Assembly (NCBI GenBank): GCA_034440635.1
Contig: JAOTON010001525.1
Coordinates: 366,001-430,000, forward strand
Direction: 5' to 3'
From: Lepas anatifera
Taxonomy: Eukaryota > Arthropoda > Thecostraca > Lepadidae
Length of the DNA stretch: 64,000 nucleotides
The notes under the pieces are model-generated. The model was given only the letters and a program-made list of their open reading frames with translations, searched no databases and was not told where the DNA came from. Within the stretch, counting starts at the first letter, position 1. Every line of letters begins with the position of its first letter. This document shows, piece after piece, positions 12,185 to 24,382 of the stretch. The position numbers and the translations under genes were made by a program.

Positions 12185-12301
12185 GTGTTGAGTCGCAACT
12201 CAGAATCAGAGTCGATTCTGAATCTGCTCAATGTTTGCCCGAGCTAGGCTTGGATCGATTCACTTTGGGATCTGGGTTGAGTCAGAGTCGACTCAACACC
12301 T
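12185..12301. repeat. GAGTC-rich inverted repeat
   Basis: The segment opens with GTGTTGAGTCG and closes with the complementary CGACTCAACAC. Between them lie several GAGTC/TGAGTCA-like words in both directions. A related degenerate block lies at 13113-13275. No coding potential is visible. Confidence 0.5.
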
Positions 12302-12431
12302 TTATGTTTTGAACATGCATGCTCCAAAAGCTGACTTCTGAAAGTAAACCACTGATTTGTAGGATTTGTTATTGTTATTTAGCGATAACAAGTTGTTTAC
12401 AACTATCCTATCCACACCAGGGCCAGTGAAT

Positions 12432-12625
12432 CAGGACGGTGTGCTGAGGCGCAGTGGTAGAGCATTAGGCTTCCGCGTGCCCAGCCCCGTGGTGTTGGGG
12501 ACGTGGACCGAGGCCTCGGTTCAAATCCAGGACAGGAATCATTATTGAGGACTTCCTCATTCCTAGTGTACTTCAGCAAGGTGAGAGTTGGCAACATGGC
12601 TTCCCGTAGCCTCCTACCCAATGAG
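12432..12625 (+). mobile_element. Second tRNA-derived SINE type
   Basis: The sequence GAGGCGCAGTGGTAGAGCATT resembles a tRNA 5' half with A box, and GGTTCAAATCCAG resembles a B box. The two are about 60 bases apart, more than in a normal tRNA gene, because of an extra GTGGTGTTGGGGACGTGG stretch. It ends with GAGAGTTGGCAACATGGC, like the body of the other SINE family. I saw no clean target duplication and I do not think it is a functional tRNA gene. Confidence 0.55.
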
Positions 12626-13112
12626 TAAGGAAAAAACATAATGCGGGGTGGTAAATATTGGCATTGGTTGTAAATGACACAGCTCTCTTAACATTTAACA
12701 TATTTTTCTCTGGCGTTTAATGTTTACCAATTTCATCTGTTATATTGTGGGTGATACAAAAGAGAGGTCAGAGGTCTTGGAAAAGTGAGATTGCCAGAAC
12801 TCTGATAACAAGGCCCTAAAGTAAAGAAAATTGACTACAACTACAGCACTCAGGTACCGCTTTCTCAAAATGCAATCAAATGTATACCTGTAAGCTTTTG
12901 TTTTCCGAAGCAATAAACGCTATAGCTTTATTTTCGTGTCGCAACTCATCAGCTAAAAATAAACAACCGAATAGTCGTATCCTCCCGTGCAACAAGTCAA
13001 GAAACCGCAACTTCTAATTGGAACAAAAACAGCCGAACGAATCCCGCTAACTCAGCGCTCCGCACATGTGACTTTGCCTGTGTAGCTTGAGGTTACCTAT
13101 AGTCTGGTTCAA

Positions 13113-13275
13113 CATGTGTTCGAGCCGGAGTTGAGTGACTCACTTTTGGATTTAGAGCTAAGTTAGAATTGACTCCGTAGCACAACACGCTGAGTTGAGT
13201 CAGAATCAGAGTTAGCCGCTCAGTTGTGAGTCAGAGTTGAGTCGGCTAAAGAAATTGGAGTCACCAACAAATCTG
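13113..13275. repeat. Degenerate GAGT(T/C)GAGTCAGAGT repeats
   Basis: Words such as GTTGAGTCAGAATCAGAG and GTGAGTCAGAGTTGAGTC recur with decay. The TGAGTCA core is identical to the AP-1 consensus, but this may be incidental to a simple repeat. Confidence 0.45.
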
Positions 13276-13310
13276 CCTGATCGTCATGCGTCATGCGTCA
13301 TCATGCATGA

Positions 13311-13313
<3 letters not shown>

Positions 13314-13361
<48 letters not shown>
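13314..13361. repeat. (TA)n microsatellite
   Basis: About 47 bases of near-perfect TA repeat. Confidence 0.95.
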
Positions 13362-13364
<3 letters not shown>

Positions 13365-13381
13365 GTAAGTCAAGGTATATA

Positions 13382-13572
13382 GACTGGCGGATCCAAGGGG
13401 GACCAAAGGGGCCATGATCCCCACCAAAGTCTAAAATGATATATTTTGGCCCCCAAAGGACTAATTTTGGGCAATTTTGCTTTAAACATACTCTTTTAAG
13501 ATTTTTCTCGATTTAACGCCCCAAAAACATTGGTTTGGCCCCTTCCAAAAGCTGCTCCTGGATCCGCCAATG
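13382..13572. mobile_element. hAT-like MITE, copy 2
   Basis: The ends are GACTGGCGGATCC and GGATCCGCCAATG. Flanking 8-mers GGTATATA (13374-13381) and GGTATATG (13573-13580) match at 7 of 8 positions. At 191 bp it carries no ORF. End sequence plus an 8-bp duplication fit hAT-type insertion. Confidence 0.85.
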
Positions 13573-13762
13573 GGTATATGAGTTAATTTGTGGAAATCTG
13601 CGCTTCAAATCGATTAGTGTTGCATCTTCTAGAACATTCTTTACTACATACACAAAAAGAGCCAGGTTAGAATCCCAATCAAAACAAACAAATTCCTACG
13701 ACCCTTGGAATTTTACCCTATGATATTCAATTGTATGTGTTCCACATCTGCATATGTTTGTG

Positions 13763-14086
13763 CAGGGGCGGACGCAGAACCGAGTTTTGTGGGGGCCAAA
13801 CCCATGTCTATCTCTCCTCCTGTGGGGGGGGAGGGAGTGGGACGTGAGGCGTGAGATTTGGGTGCTCGACAGACCTAGTATAAGCCACCTCTCCAAGTAC
13901 ATGATCGCTCTCCTGGCGCGGGGGAGGGGGGGGGGTTGGGAGTGAAGATTTAATTGCTCGACAGACCTAGTGTAAACACCTTTTTCAAACATTTATCCGG
14001 CCTTTGGGGGGAATATAGTTCGGCCCCCTTCCAGCACTTTGGGGGAGGGGACATGGCCTGAATGGCCTCCCCTGCGTCCGCCAATG
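13763..14086. mobile_element. hAT-like MITE, copy 3
   Basis: The ends are CAGGGGCGGACGCAG and CTGCGTCCGCCAATG. The flanking 8-mer TGTTTGTG is perfectly duplicated at 13755-13762 and 14087-14094. Inside are G-rich runs and two imperfect copies of a segment containing GCTCGACAGACCTAGT (about 13862 and 13956). At 324 bp it is non-coding. Confidence 0.92.
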
Positions 14087-14186
14087 TGTTTGTGATATTT
14101 AATACTTCTTATCCCGGAGATAGATATCGCACTGTAATTTTTAAGGAAGTGGATTATGATTATTTGAGATCCAAATTCTCTACTCT

Positions 14187-14304
14187 ATGTATTAGTCACA
14201 TATGTAGACAGATCTATCTATCTGTCTACATATCTATCTGTATTTTTGTCCCATTCCATTCTATTCTATATTATCTTATCCAATCCTATCCTATCCTATC
14301 TATA
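14187..14304. repeat. Degenerate TCTA/TCCTA simple repeat
   Basis: Tracts of ATCTATCTGTCTA pass into ATTCTATTCTATA and then CCTATCCTATCC, a decaying tetra- and pentanucleotide array. Confidence 0.75.
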
Positions 14305-14456
14305 GCGACACAATGCTAGACAGAAAAGGAAAAAGGACAATTGTAATGCATATGTGAAGATCAAACTATTTGAACTTTATAATTGTTTTGTTAAGCATTC
14401 ACTCGTAAAGTGACCCATGCAAATGAATGAAATGAAATAGCAGTAGGGGAATTCTG

Positions 14457-15690
14457 TGCAAGAGTACGCACGTAACTTTCTAAAGGCTTTAACTTTTCTC
14501 CTATATGTCTCACATCTAAAATTTGTATATGGTTGTTTAGACTGAAGAATTGTCTATCTATGGTCAACTTTTCAACTTGATGTCTCTGACAGGAACTCGC
14601 CACGAGCCCATCAAAAATAAAGTCACGTGCGTACTCTTACCGGATTGGGTGGGTAAGAGTACGCATTCATGCCCCGATGTGCCTTAGGTGCATAGGCCAT
14701 GGCGCGATTTTTTTTGTCGCGAAACTAGGTGACTGTTTTTTACGATTTTATATTGTTCTAATTATGCAAGAACTATGTTGCAATGTTTGGCTTTCCGAAT
14801 ATGAATTACGGAGTCTATCCCGAGTAAAAATACATTTTCCTATCTCTTAAAGGGAATGTGGCACCTTGGTCGAATCCTGGAATTTAGTGAAATTAGGCGT
14901 ACTTTTAGCCAAAAATAATGAAACCACTCATGATTTCTCTGAACAATGTTCAATAAGCTCAATATTTTGTTTTTAAACATACTCCTCTAGGAAATTAAAT
15001 AAATATTTGCCTGTGGATGATGTTATGATTTGGCAACCACTACCATACTTGAAACGCTTCAAGGGCTTCGATTGGCTGATGCTCATCGTGACGTCAGCAT
15101 GTGTCGTCACACCAGGAGCTCACAACAATGGCCGCTCGGCGAGGGGCTAATGAGGGGCTGGTGTTAGGTAGGTTTTGCTTTTTCTACGGAAATATTGAGT
15201 TCCAAGACAAATGATATATGGAGTACCGAGTTTTCCGACTTGCTTTACAACTTGGCTATCTCAGTTAAAATCACGTTATGAAGGTGCCACATTCCCTTTA
15301 AACATGCGTACTCTTGCACAATGGTCTACTGCGCACTCTTGCCGGACATCCTCCCTTGGGTAGAAAGCCTTCATAAACATGTTGACAGGCGTTCTAGCGT
15401 GAGCTCCACTCCTGCAGCACAGTCCTAGCTCAGCTTTCTTACTGTTGACAGACCGTTATACAATACTATTGATAAAAGAAGCATGGTCTACAAGTTTACC
15501 TAGTTAAGAAATATTACAGCAAGGGTGCCCAGAAACCTATTTTGCTATGTACTCCTGCGGAAAGAACAGGAGCACGCTGATTTTTTTTTAGCAGTCAAGG
15601 CACTGACCCTGCTTTTTTATACCAGGGTATCCACCATCTCAGTGTCTGCTAAGTAACCAAAACAGCTGCTGCATGCTATTATCTCCTGCG
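14457..15690. repeat. Cluster of a GCGTACTCTTGC-type 13-mer
   Basis: The motif occurs at about 14457-14471 (reverse), 14629-14641 (forward), 14652-14664 (reverse), 15305-15317 (forward), 15334-15346 (variant) and near 15670-15684 (variant). The pair at 14629 and 14652 forms a perfect 13-bp stem with a 10-nt loop. A MITE is inserted within the cluster. I know no family with this arrangement. Confidence 0.5.
14847..15301 (+). mobile_element. MITE with TTAA duplication and AGGGAATGTGGCACCTT ends (intact)
   Basis: A perfect 17-bp terminal inverted repeat, AGGGAATGTGGCACCTT (14851-14867) and its complement (15281-15297), is flanked by TTAA at 14847-14850 and 15298-15301. The 455-bp element contains the CRE-like palindrome TGACGTCA (15089-15096) and no ORF. 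It holds the uninterrupted TTAA site (15265-15268) at which copy F entered the sister element near 9.6 kb. Confidence 0.9.
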
Positions 15691-16489
15691 CATTCTTACC
15701 CGCCCTTACCCTATAATATAATTTTTTTTTAAAGTAATCCATGCTTCTCATACGCATTCCTGAATCTGTTCCAATGCAACTCAACAGGATGGCACATTTA
15801 TGCTACTTCCGCCTGGCATGTTCATAATTACAGGCTCTGCTGTATTCCCCATTTCCCCATCCATTGCACCATTTAGATGGTCTCATATGCGACCCAGCAA
15901 AGCAATACCGGTCTCATATGTCGGCCTTTGGTGCGGCGAATGTGTTCCATCGCCAGACTGCGCCATCGTGACAAATGCGGGCGGATTTCTGTGGCCAGAG
16001 TGATAGGCTACCTGCCAGCTATTGCGGCCGTGTATTGTCCGCGGTCGCTCCATGAACAGTGCCACGCCGCAGATTTATGCTGGCCATCAACATCGCAGCA
16101 ACAGCCTCGTTACACGTTGCGCCCATCGGCATGGAAACGGAGACCAGCGTAAATGTAGAGGAACATGAAGTGGCATCATCTTTAGCAGCCGGATTATGCA
16201 AATTCGTCGCGGAATTCTGTAGCTAGGAAATGATTCCATGCGTCCAGCCGTAACGAAACAAAAAGTTAGCGCTATTAATTGGAAATAATCCAAAATCCAT
16301 TTGGAAAATACCAGTTAATGAAGACACAAAACTAAAAAGCCAAAGTTATAAATTGGAGGTCAGAATAAATTTGAATGAAGCTGGATAAACATGTAGAATA
16401 TTAGGAAAATAGATATGACCTGAAGGACACTGACCACATGTTAGGGAACGTGCATTAAAAAACCAGCCTCAGTCAGTTGGCCAGTGTTC
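15318..16489. other. No gene recognised
   Basis: Overlapping open frames of 60-90 codons at 15800-16293 lie on both strands with no recognisable domain, so I do not call a gene. Confidence 0.4.
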
Positions 16490-16530
16490 TTAAAGGGAAT
16501 GTGGCACCTTCATAACGTGATAACGTGTCT
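16490..16530 (-). mobile_element. Solo end of the GGAATGTGGCACCTT MITE
   Basis: TTAA-AGGGAATGTGGCACCTT followed by CATAACGTGAT matches the reverse complement of the right end of the MITE at 14847-15301. Similarity is lost after about 30-40 bases, so this is a truncated or rearranged end. Confidence 0.7.
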
Positions 16531-19500
16531 TTTACAACTTGACATTGTTAACGTTGAAGCTGATCCGTAGGTCTAAAATGCTAAATTTTCAATGAAATAC
16601 GGGTATAGCTAACAATTTGAGGAACTATTTTGGAAGGGAACACAGATTAAGTAAAGTTATAGTTACGTAGCTTACACTCTGGGCTTTCTGAATATAGCAT
16701 TTTCTAAAGAACAACGTTTATACTGTAGCTCGACAGGGAGGCAGGAAACACTTTTGAGACGTCAATTTTGGGTGTTGGAAATGAAAGTAAGGTTCCCCAG
16801 AGGGCTTGCGGAGCACTGCTCAGAGAACAATTACCATGTCAACTAGTTTTTTCTTCCCCCTAAACCAATGTGATGTGTATGATCCCATTGCAAATTTAAG
16901 AACAGGTAAAAACCAGCCAATGAGTGCAGAACCTTGGGGTGGGCATCACCTCTGACCTACAAATGGAGGACACACCAAAAGCCCAAACCCGGGTGTCTAC
17001 CAATGTCGTTGATAAACTACACACTTTCTCCACACAGCATGATATGATCACTCTAAAATTACTACAACCATATCCATCAAAATATTCAGGTTACTTATTT
17101 AAGCTTGGGTCTTACTTGTAGGTACCTGGAGTAGTGCTCACTTACCTCATTGTGGTGTGGCCAAAGTTCTTATAAATAGTTTTAACAAGCTCCCCTGTCG
17201 TCACCCATTTTTTGGGGAGGGCATTGGCCAGTCTGAACTGATCCAGATGGGAGAAGAAGGGTCAGAGGGGCCCAGGTCTCCACTTCTCATGCACAGTTTT
17301 CCCGACTTCAGCCAAGCTAGATAATAACTGGGATTATTTGAAACCAGAATGTGGGAAAGGAAACAGGAGCCCAAATCCGCCGAGTTTTTGTTTCTAGAGG
17401 GGAAAGTTTCTTGTCAGCAGGATGTCAAAAATATCGACTGCCCTCCACCTTTGAGCTACTCGAAGTGCAAGTGTCTTACCTTTGTCAGCAGATAGACATT
17501 GGGTTCTTTTTTAGCTAGCGGAAATTTAGCGACAGACAGGTATCTATTCTTGTTTTCCCTCGTCATCTTGTTAATATTCAGGTAATAGAACCAGAGCACC
17601 TTAACATACGCCAGAGACGCCGGTGATTTTCCCCAAGAAGTCTTAATCCGAGACCAGTCTTAATCAACCGGGCGCGCATCGCTCCACCGCTATGCTCTGA
17701 AACCCAGGGCTTATTCAGCACCTGCTTGAAGTCCACAGCGGAAGAAATTATCGCTATGTTGACGAGCCCGGCGCACGTTCTTCATTTTGCATTGTGCTCT
17801 ATAATAATTCGTAATGTAATCGTCAGTTTATCAGCCGCTCGAACGCACAAGAAGGGCGAACGAATGCTTATCCCATGGGCGCACAGTGTTCTAAGGGAGG
17901 CCAAAATGGGGACATTATTCGAATTTCTGACTATTTTTAAAACTGATTTTGATGTTTGCAATTAGTAGTAAAATGATCAGAGTGTCAGAAAATGTCAAAC
18001 CAAAAAATGTGAGACCTTTGAAGTCGACGCAACAAGGCATCAAACTGCTGCCTTTGAATCTCTCGCCACACAACACGACAAAAGCCAAGAGCAATGCTCA
18101 TTTTCGGTGCTTTTTGGTAGGCTAAGAAAACGTACAAAAGGATACAAACCAGGGTTCATTAGAAAGCTTAAGACATGAAGAGTGCGATGTTGCAAACAGT
18201 TTTCTCCAGCGCTTGATACAATTAAATTGAGAGAGCAATATATGTAACATATACATTTCACTTTCATTTTGAGACCATGTCAATTGTCGATAAGCATACA
18301 AAAATTGCGTCGCCTGTCCCACCCTGAGACCACTTTCAAACTATGGCAAAATGTATCGTCTACTTGCCCTGCAAGTTTCAGCTGCGTCACGCTGCGGCAG
18401 TGGTGGTGGTGACATATTATACAAGGGCATGTCGCGCATGCTGCCGGTCGGGGGCGGCGGCCGTTCGGCGGGATATGCCTGGAGCCTTGGAGGGAGGTGG
18501 GCCGGGGCACGGCGAAAGTGCAGTGCATTGGTTACAATAAGTTAAATGAGCACTTGCTGTTGACATTGCTTGTCGACTGGACTTTTCAACCTACTGTCGT
18601 TGACGTTTTAAATCAATAATTGTGAACAAGTGCAATGGTTACAATTTGGGGAAACAAAACTTCCAATTGACGTCTCAGTACACTACCATGTCCAGTCCAC
18701 GTCCAGTAATCATTCGTAGAATCGCAGCTGTCCGACCTCACGATGGGGTGAGAACCGAGACACACAAATTAACCCTTCCTCGTTTGCAAAGGTCAATTCA
18801 AATAACATCAGGGAATAGAGTCTCACAGCACGCACACACTCTTGTTGCATGTTCTTTTATCGTCAGTTGAGCTTCGAACTGGATGCTGTAAACACGGAGG
18901 TGCGAATTGGTGTAGAAACGCGGGTAAACCTGCTTGTAGCTGATGCGGCATTTGGACTTGGGAATTTTATTGACAAAGTGGACGAGCAGCTAACTGATCT
19001 TTACCAAGTAAGTAAGAGCACACAGAGTGGCATAAAACGTGAGGCAGGTTCATTGGAAAAATAGTTCCTTGCCATCGACGTAACGCCAATTCCGTGAAAA
19101 ATTCAGTCCGGTCATGGACCAAGCCCAGTTTTCGTATATACAGATAAAAGATCATATATATATAATATAAATAAGGTCATAAGGTCATATAAAATAGGAT
19201 ACGTCCCACTACTTACTCCATTGCCCATTGCTAACCACGCCAGAGCAGTCATGTTTGGAGAAATAATGGCAGCAACAAACATCAACATTAGCAACTTCGA
19301 AAATTCAGATAAACGCCATATACTGCTTCATGGTTCTTCATTAAGCAATTCAAACTCAGCAAAAGTAGCATCAATTGTTTTCAGATATATTCAAAACACC
19401 AAACGCTTCGACTAGAGTGCTCCTGGGCCGGAGCGGACGTGGCGGAGCGGGGCGGCACTCTCGTGCTCACGCGGCGGCACAGGGCGATCCTCCTCCCTGG

Positions 19501-19734
19501 CGGTAGCATGTGCCTGTAACCAGCGATGCGAGCGGTGCTCATTTAAAGCATGTATGCTTTTGCACCAATCGTGAAAAATGTGTTTAAATTTCGTGATGGA
19601 TTAACGGAAATACACGTCTGTATCTGTATCTGTATATATTCTATGGGAGTCTGATATCATTTTGCTGATGTATGAACAAACATATCACCGCTGAATGTGA
19701 TCAATTTCGTCTTCATGGTTGCATGCAGTAGCGC
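16531..19734. other. No gene recognised
   Basis: Short open frames only. A GC-rich patch at about 18425-18515 is open on both strands but shows no domain. A TCTGTA simple repeat lies near 19618. I see no shared repeat in most of this stretch. Confidence 0.4.
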
Positions 19735-20273
19735 ACCCAAGGGGAGGGGTTGCGCGTGCGGGGGTGGTTATATACAATACGACCGGAACTATTGCAGCCT
19801 TTGGGCGAGGTTTGACCTTGACCCTTGGCCTTGACCTGTGACCTTGACCCTGATTAGCCTTAACAATAAAGTCCTAGCATAACTCACGTCATACTGAGTA
19901 ATGCCATCTGACCGGAATACTGCGGGCAATGATCTTGAGATGTGACCCTTGACTTTGATCTTGACCTTGACTTCCATGTGGGTAATATTCACATATAACC
20001 TGATTATATGACTTTATGACGTCATCACTCGGTCTAAAGTGCAGGCGAACTGGTGCGACCGCCCGAGTGCAACTGTCTCGAAATATAGGTTTGACTGTGA
20101 AGGCCTATAAGTAAAAAAATATTGACTGATTTTCAAAATTTCTTCATTTATCGACGCGCTCATAAATGCTCTCAAATGTGGCCGAGTAGCGTTTTCCGGC
20201 GGCGAATGGTTCTCTGGCTACTTTGGAAAAATAGGTGGGGGCACTTTAGGGCCCCCTCCACTGCATGTGTTAA
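19735..20273 (-). mobile_element. TTAA-family element, decayed (copy J)
   Basis: Dense TGACC/GGTCA words at 19812-19975 are followed by a right end resembling the single-word end of copy F: GGCTACTTTGGAAAAA, a GGGGGC...GCCCCC hairpin near 20237-20256, then TTAA at 20270-20273. The left boundary is uncertain. Confidence 0.55.
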
Positions 20274-23200
20274 GCGAGGGTTCAATAACGTTTCTAATGT
20301 CAAGTGTGTCGCGCATTTACACGTAGAGTGACGGGAAATTAAATAGAACACCCATGCGAAGCTCCCTAATTATAATACATAAATATAGTTATTTGTTGTT
20401 GCTGACCTAGGGTCAAATACCTAACAGTCATGCCCGCTGTGGTCAGGTCTTTGACATTTATATGTTAACCACATAATCTATGGGAAAAGAGCTTTGGATT
20501 GATACCAACACTATTGATCTAGGATTCATACTTCCTGAGTTGTTGAATTATGTCCCCACTTTTGGCTCCGTTAGAACACTGTGGGGCGTCGTTGTTGCCC
20601 CGGCTCGATGCCCTCTGGTCTTCCCCACCTCGTTATTTATTTAGAATGGCTTAAAGCAGTTGTTTTTGCTAGTGCTAGCGCCAGTCAACATCATGAAACG
20701 TACATATACAAAGGGAAAACAGACCCACGGTTCAAAGAGTCCACATTTTAGTGTGACCTAAAAAGACAATCAGAATGCCCCATTTAATAATTATATGAAT
20801 TCCTGATAATACAATCATCGATAAATCATTAGATCAACAGTCAAAACTTCTAGAGTGGAAAGATCAGCAAATAAAACGTCTTCCAGGCATAATGTTCGTA
20901 TATAGGTAAGATAAGAAAATATTGCGGTAGGGCAAATTGAAATATTTACCGTCTTACTTCGTTTAAGATTTTCCCTATGTTGGCGAGATCGGATTTTTCA
21001 GACCTCTGCGTCTATGGAACACAGCCACGCCTGGAATATTATGCATGTATTTTTTCACCTTGTTCGAATATTATAGCCCAAGGCTGATTTTCATCATCAC
21101 TTTCATCACAATGATCAATGCTCATTAACCACTGAATCCATCATGCTCAGAATTATTTTTATTTGGGGTTACGCCGGGACAAAATTATTAAGTGTTTCCC
21201 AATACCTAAGTAAGACAAATCTGTTGATCATGCTACGTTGCGCACATGGGCAAATGTATCAGGAGAAATGCACAAAATCGTGCAATATGTACGCGAAACG
21301 TGTTTTGTGAATGTCGAAACAAATTCACGAGACCGATACCGCGAAGACATGGTATCCGCTCGGTTCTGCGCCAGTAAATATGCATCTACTTTTAGACTTT
21401 GTATGTCCCGACGGTTGGCGTTGCAAAATGGAACCTATTCTGATTTACCATGGTATGACGTCAGCGATGCTGGTTGGCGCATTGTTGCATTTGACGGGGT
21501 TGAAAGTTGGTGTTGGGATAATACTTTGGACGTGGCGTAATAAGGGTATGATCTAACCTAACCAGAATTAATAATGCCACGTCACAGAATGTTTTAAGGG
21601 TCCCGACCTGATTTGATACGATTTTGGAGCAGCGATGCTCTGGCATGCTCTGTTTTCTCTAAGGAACCCCTGATCCAGGTGAACCGCTGCTCCTCTAACG
21701 TAGGAGCCGGCTCCGACGCAACGCATTAACATCGGTGACGTCAGCGCGACCGATACTGTCGTTCGACCGTGTCAAAGCTAATGTCTGGTTGGACAGCGCG
21801 TGTCACCACACCGAATTCCGTTAATGCCTTTAGCGAGCCGTTGATCCTGTTTTTCATGTTTCATCCCTGATTGTCGTTGCTGACCAGATGAGAGTGCGCT
21901 GTACCTGCGCAGTTCTCGGCGAAACCAGTAATTTCCTGCCGTTCATGCCATCTGGCCTCAAATAGATATCTGCCGGATGTAGGCGTGCAAACATCGTGTC
22001 GAAATCTATGTGGGCTTTTGTGCGTGGGTGTGCACAGGGATTACTCGCCCGCAAGTAAGAAATGGCGGCTGACAAGTGAACGAACCGTTATTGGTCATTG
22101 TCCTGCTCCTGCCTACGCATGACAAAACTTGCCTCAGAAACATATCCATCGGCTGTGAAGATTTTTATTCGTTGGCGAAATGCTTGTAGAATTAACTTGA
22201 ACGATGACAAATAGAGGATGTCGCGCCTGTTCCGGAGAATTTACTCGGTCAATTCCCTCTTAAACAACAAAACTATTTCAAAATGTTACCTCAGTGCCAG
22301 CCGTAAAATGTCAGCTAGCACCATACGGGGGCCGATTGCGGTCATTGTCTCCCACTTTACGGCTTCATTCGGACCTGGCGAACGGCCCGGCTGACGGCGG
22401 ATGCGGTAATCAAGAATTCTATTGTGCTTCTGATGCTTATCACGCGAGAATTGTTCTATTCAAATGGAAACACTGAGCCCCAATCACCCGGTCGTTATTG
22501 CTCTCTCCCGGGGCGGCGTCAGTCGGCGTATTTGAAAGTTAAAGGAAACTACCACAAATCTTGCCAACGTGAAAACCGAAGTGAAGTGCGTTGAAAGGCT
22601 GAGGTTACCCTGCGGGTGTCGGATGGAACCTTTGCGATGGAGTAATGCCATTCTTCATCATTCGATGGTCTAAATTACAGCCACTGAAATACTTGTGTAT
22701 TTGGGTAAACTTATCTTCATTATGGAGGCTATAAAGCTCTATAATGGCGATGGTTATTCTAGTTATTTATTTATGCCCTTGAACGTCGCCATCTGGGTCT
22801 ATTTCCAAAGTGGGACGTAGCCTATGTAAAATGAAGCTTAAAATATCAATTTATGTAGCATAATACTTGATTTCCCGCCACAGTTCAATATGTATGAACA
22901 AAACATAGGTGGTGCATATGGTCACAAATAACTTATGCCATACTTTTTTGGTCATCTTGTTGTTCTGTCTTACGTGAACGGGAGATCTGAATGGGAGATC
23001 ACATCTCATGCGGCCGCGGGCGTGGGACCAAAATAGTTACCTTGCTGATTGCATCAATTAGCTGTCGGCATGCGGCTCGCCGAGAAGCTTCTTCGGAAGA
23101 GGACAGTAAACATTCCCATCACACATAAATTAAACCACCTCTAGGGACTTATTCCTGCTTTGGTATTCCGGATCATTTCGCCGCCAAACCACCAATGAGT

Positions 23201-24380
23201 ATCACCAAGAGACACCCGAATTCAATCAAACTCTAATCAAGCGTCTTTTCTTCATTCCTAACTCGGGGTGAAGTAAAAAAGGTGGAAACCACCACAGACG
23301 TATACCACCAGGGGCGTTTGTGGTGTCTCTGGTATAGCTGGGATGGCTGCGTCGATCCACCAGCGCAGTCGCCGGCACCGCCGCTGACTCAATTACAGCC
23401 GCAGCGCCGGGGTCGGCACAAATTAGGTGTTCGCTGCCGAAGCACCTCAGAGCAGCTGCTGAGCCACCCGGCTACTGGAGCGGCCGTCCTCCGCAGAGCT
23501 CAGTACCTGCGGATTTTACAACCGTGCAACTGCAGGCTGATGGGCCTTCCGCCCTCTGCCTCTGCAATGCATAACATGCACTGGATCCGTGGGCTTCACC
23601 TTTCATTTCAAATAGGGGTGTGTTTTGAATGTTGTGATCTGGTGGTTTGACTTTGAGTATACAATGCGACCGTATTTATCACATGACATGGTAATGATGC
23701 AGCCATTTTTCTATAGCTGTGTCATAACCTCAAGATCAACACCATAGACGAGACAAACATAAACTATTATGTTTGTCTGAAATTATTGTTTAATCATAAC
23801 TGCACACGGGGGAGAAGTAAAAACACTGTCATTTCATTTAATTTATTTGGTCTATCGTCTACGGGCACATGCTCCCATTTACAGACGAAGTCGAGAGAGT
23901 TAAAAACCTAATCTAAACATCCAACAACTCAAACAACTCAATAGCTCAAAACACAGTTACACGCGCGAGCATTGTTAAAAGCTATAGAAAGTGTTAAGAA
24001 CTGCAATAAATGCGTACAGTGGGAACAGAATCAACTATAAGGACCCAACATATAGTTTCACAGCAGATTTGAAACTGGCCACCTGCTCGTTAAACATATC
24101 TATCCGAGGACATCTCCTCATGAATTCATTAACAGACTGCGGTACTCTGCCGAATATCCCCCCTTCACCGTGCTAACTCTAGCGTAGGGCGCACTCAATA
24201 GCTGGTCATGCTATTTCATAACTCATTTTAGGAGCGAAAGACAAAGAGATAAAAACGAAACGTTATATTCCAACTGTTTTAACATCGTTTGCCCGCATCG
24301 CAATCGACCCATGAGTAAATAAGCGTTCATCGGTGTGTACGCTTGCCAACCGTTGCTTCACAATAATTTTAAAATGGATA
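20274..24380. other. No gene recognised; one perfect hairpin
   Basis: The stretch has only short open frames, including 23282-23650, which I do not recognise. A perfect inverted repeat AGACAAACATAA (23751-23762) pairs with 23767-23778 across a 4-nt loop; it resembles the imperfect hairpin near 8320-8348. Confidence 0.4.
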
Positions 24381-24382
24381 TA

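Noticed and set aside
12432..12520. Functional tRNA gene
   Set aside because: A- and B-box-like sequences are too far apart and the arms do not pair as a cloverleaf; a SINE head is more likely.
23282..23650. 122-codon plus-strand gene
   Set aside because: No recognisable domain and GC-rich composition; it cannot be told from chance.
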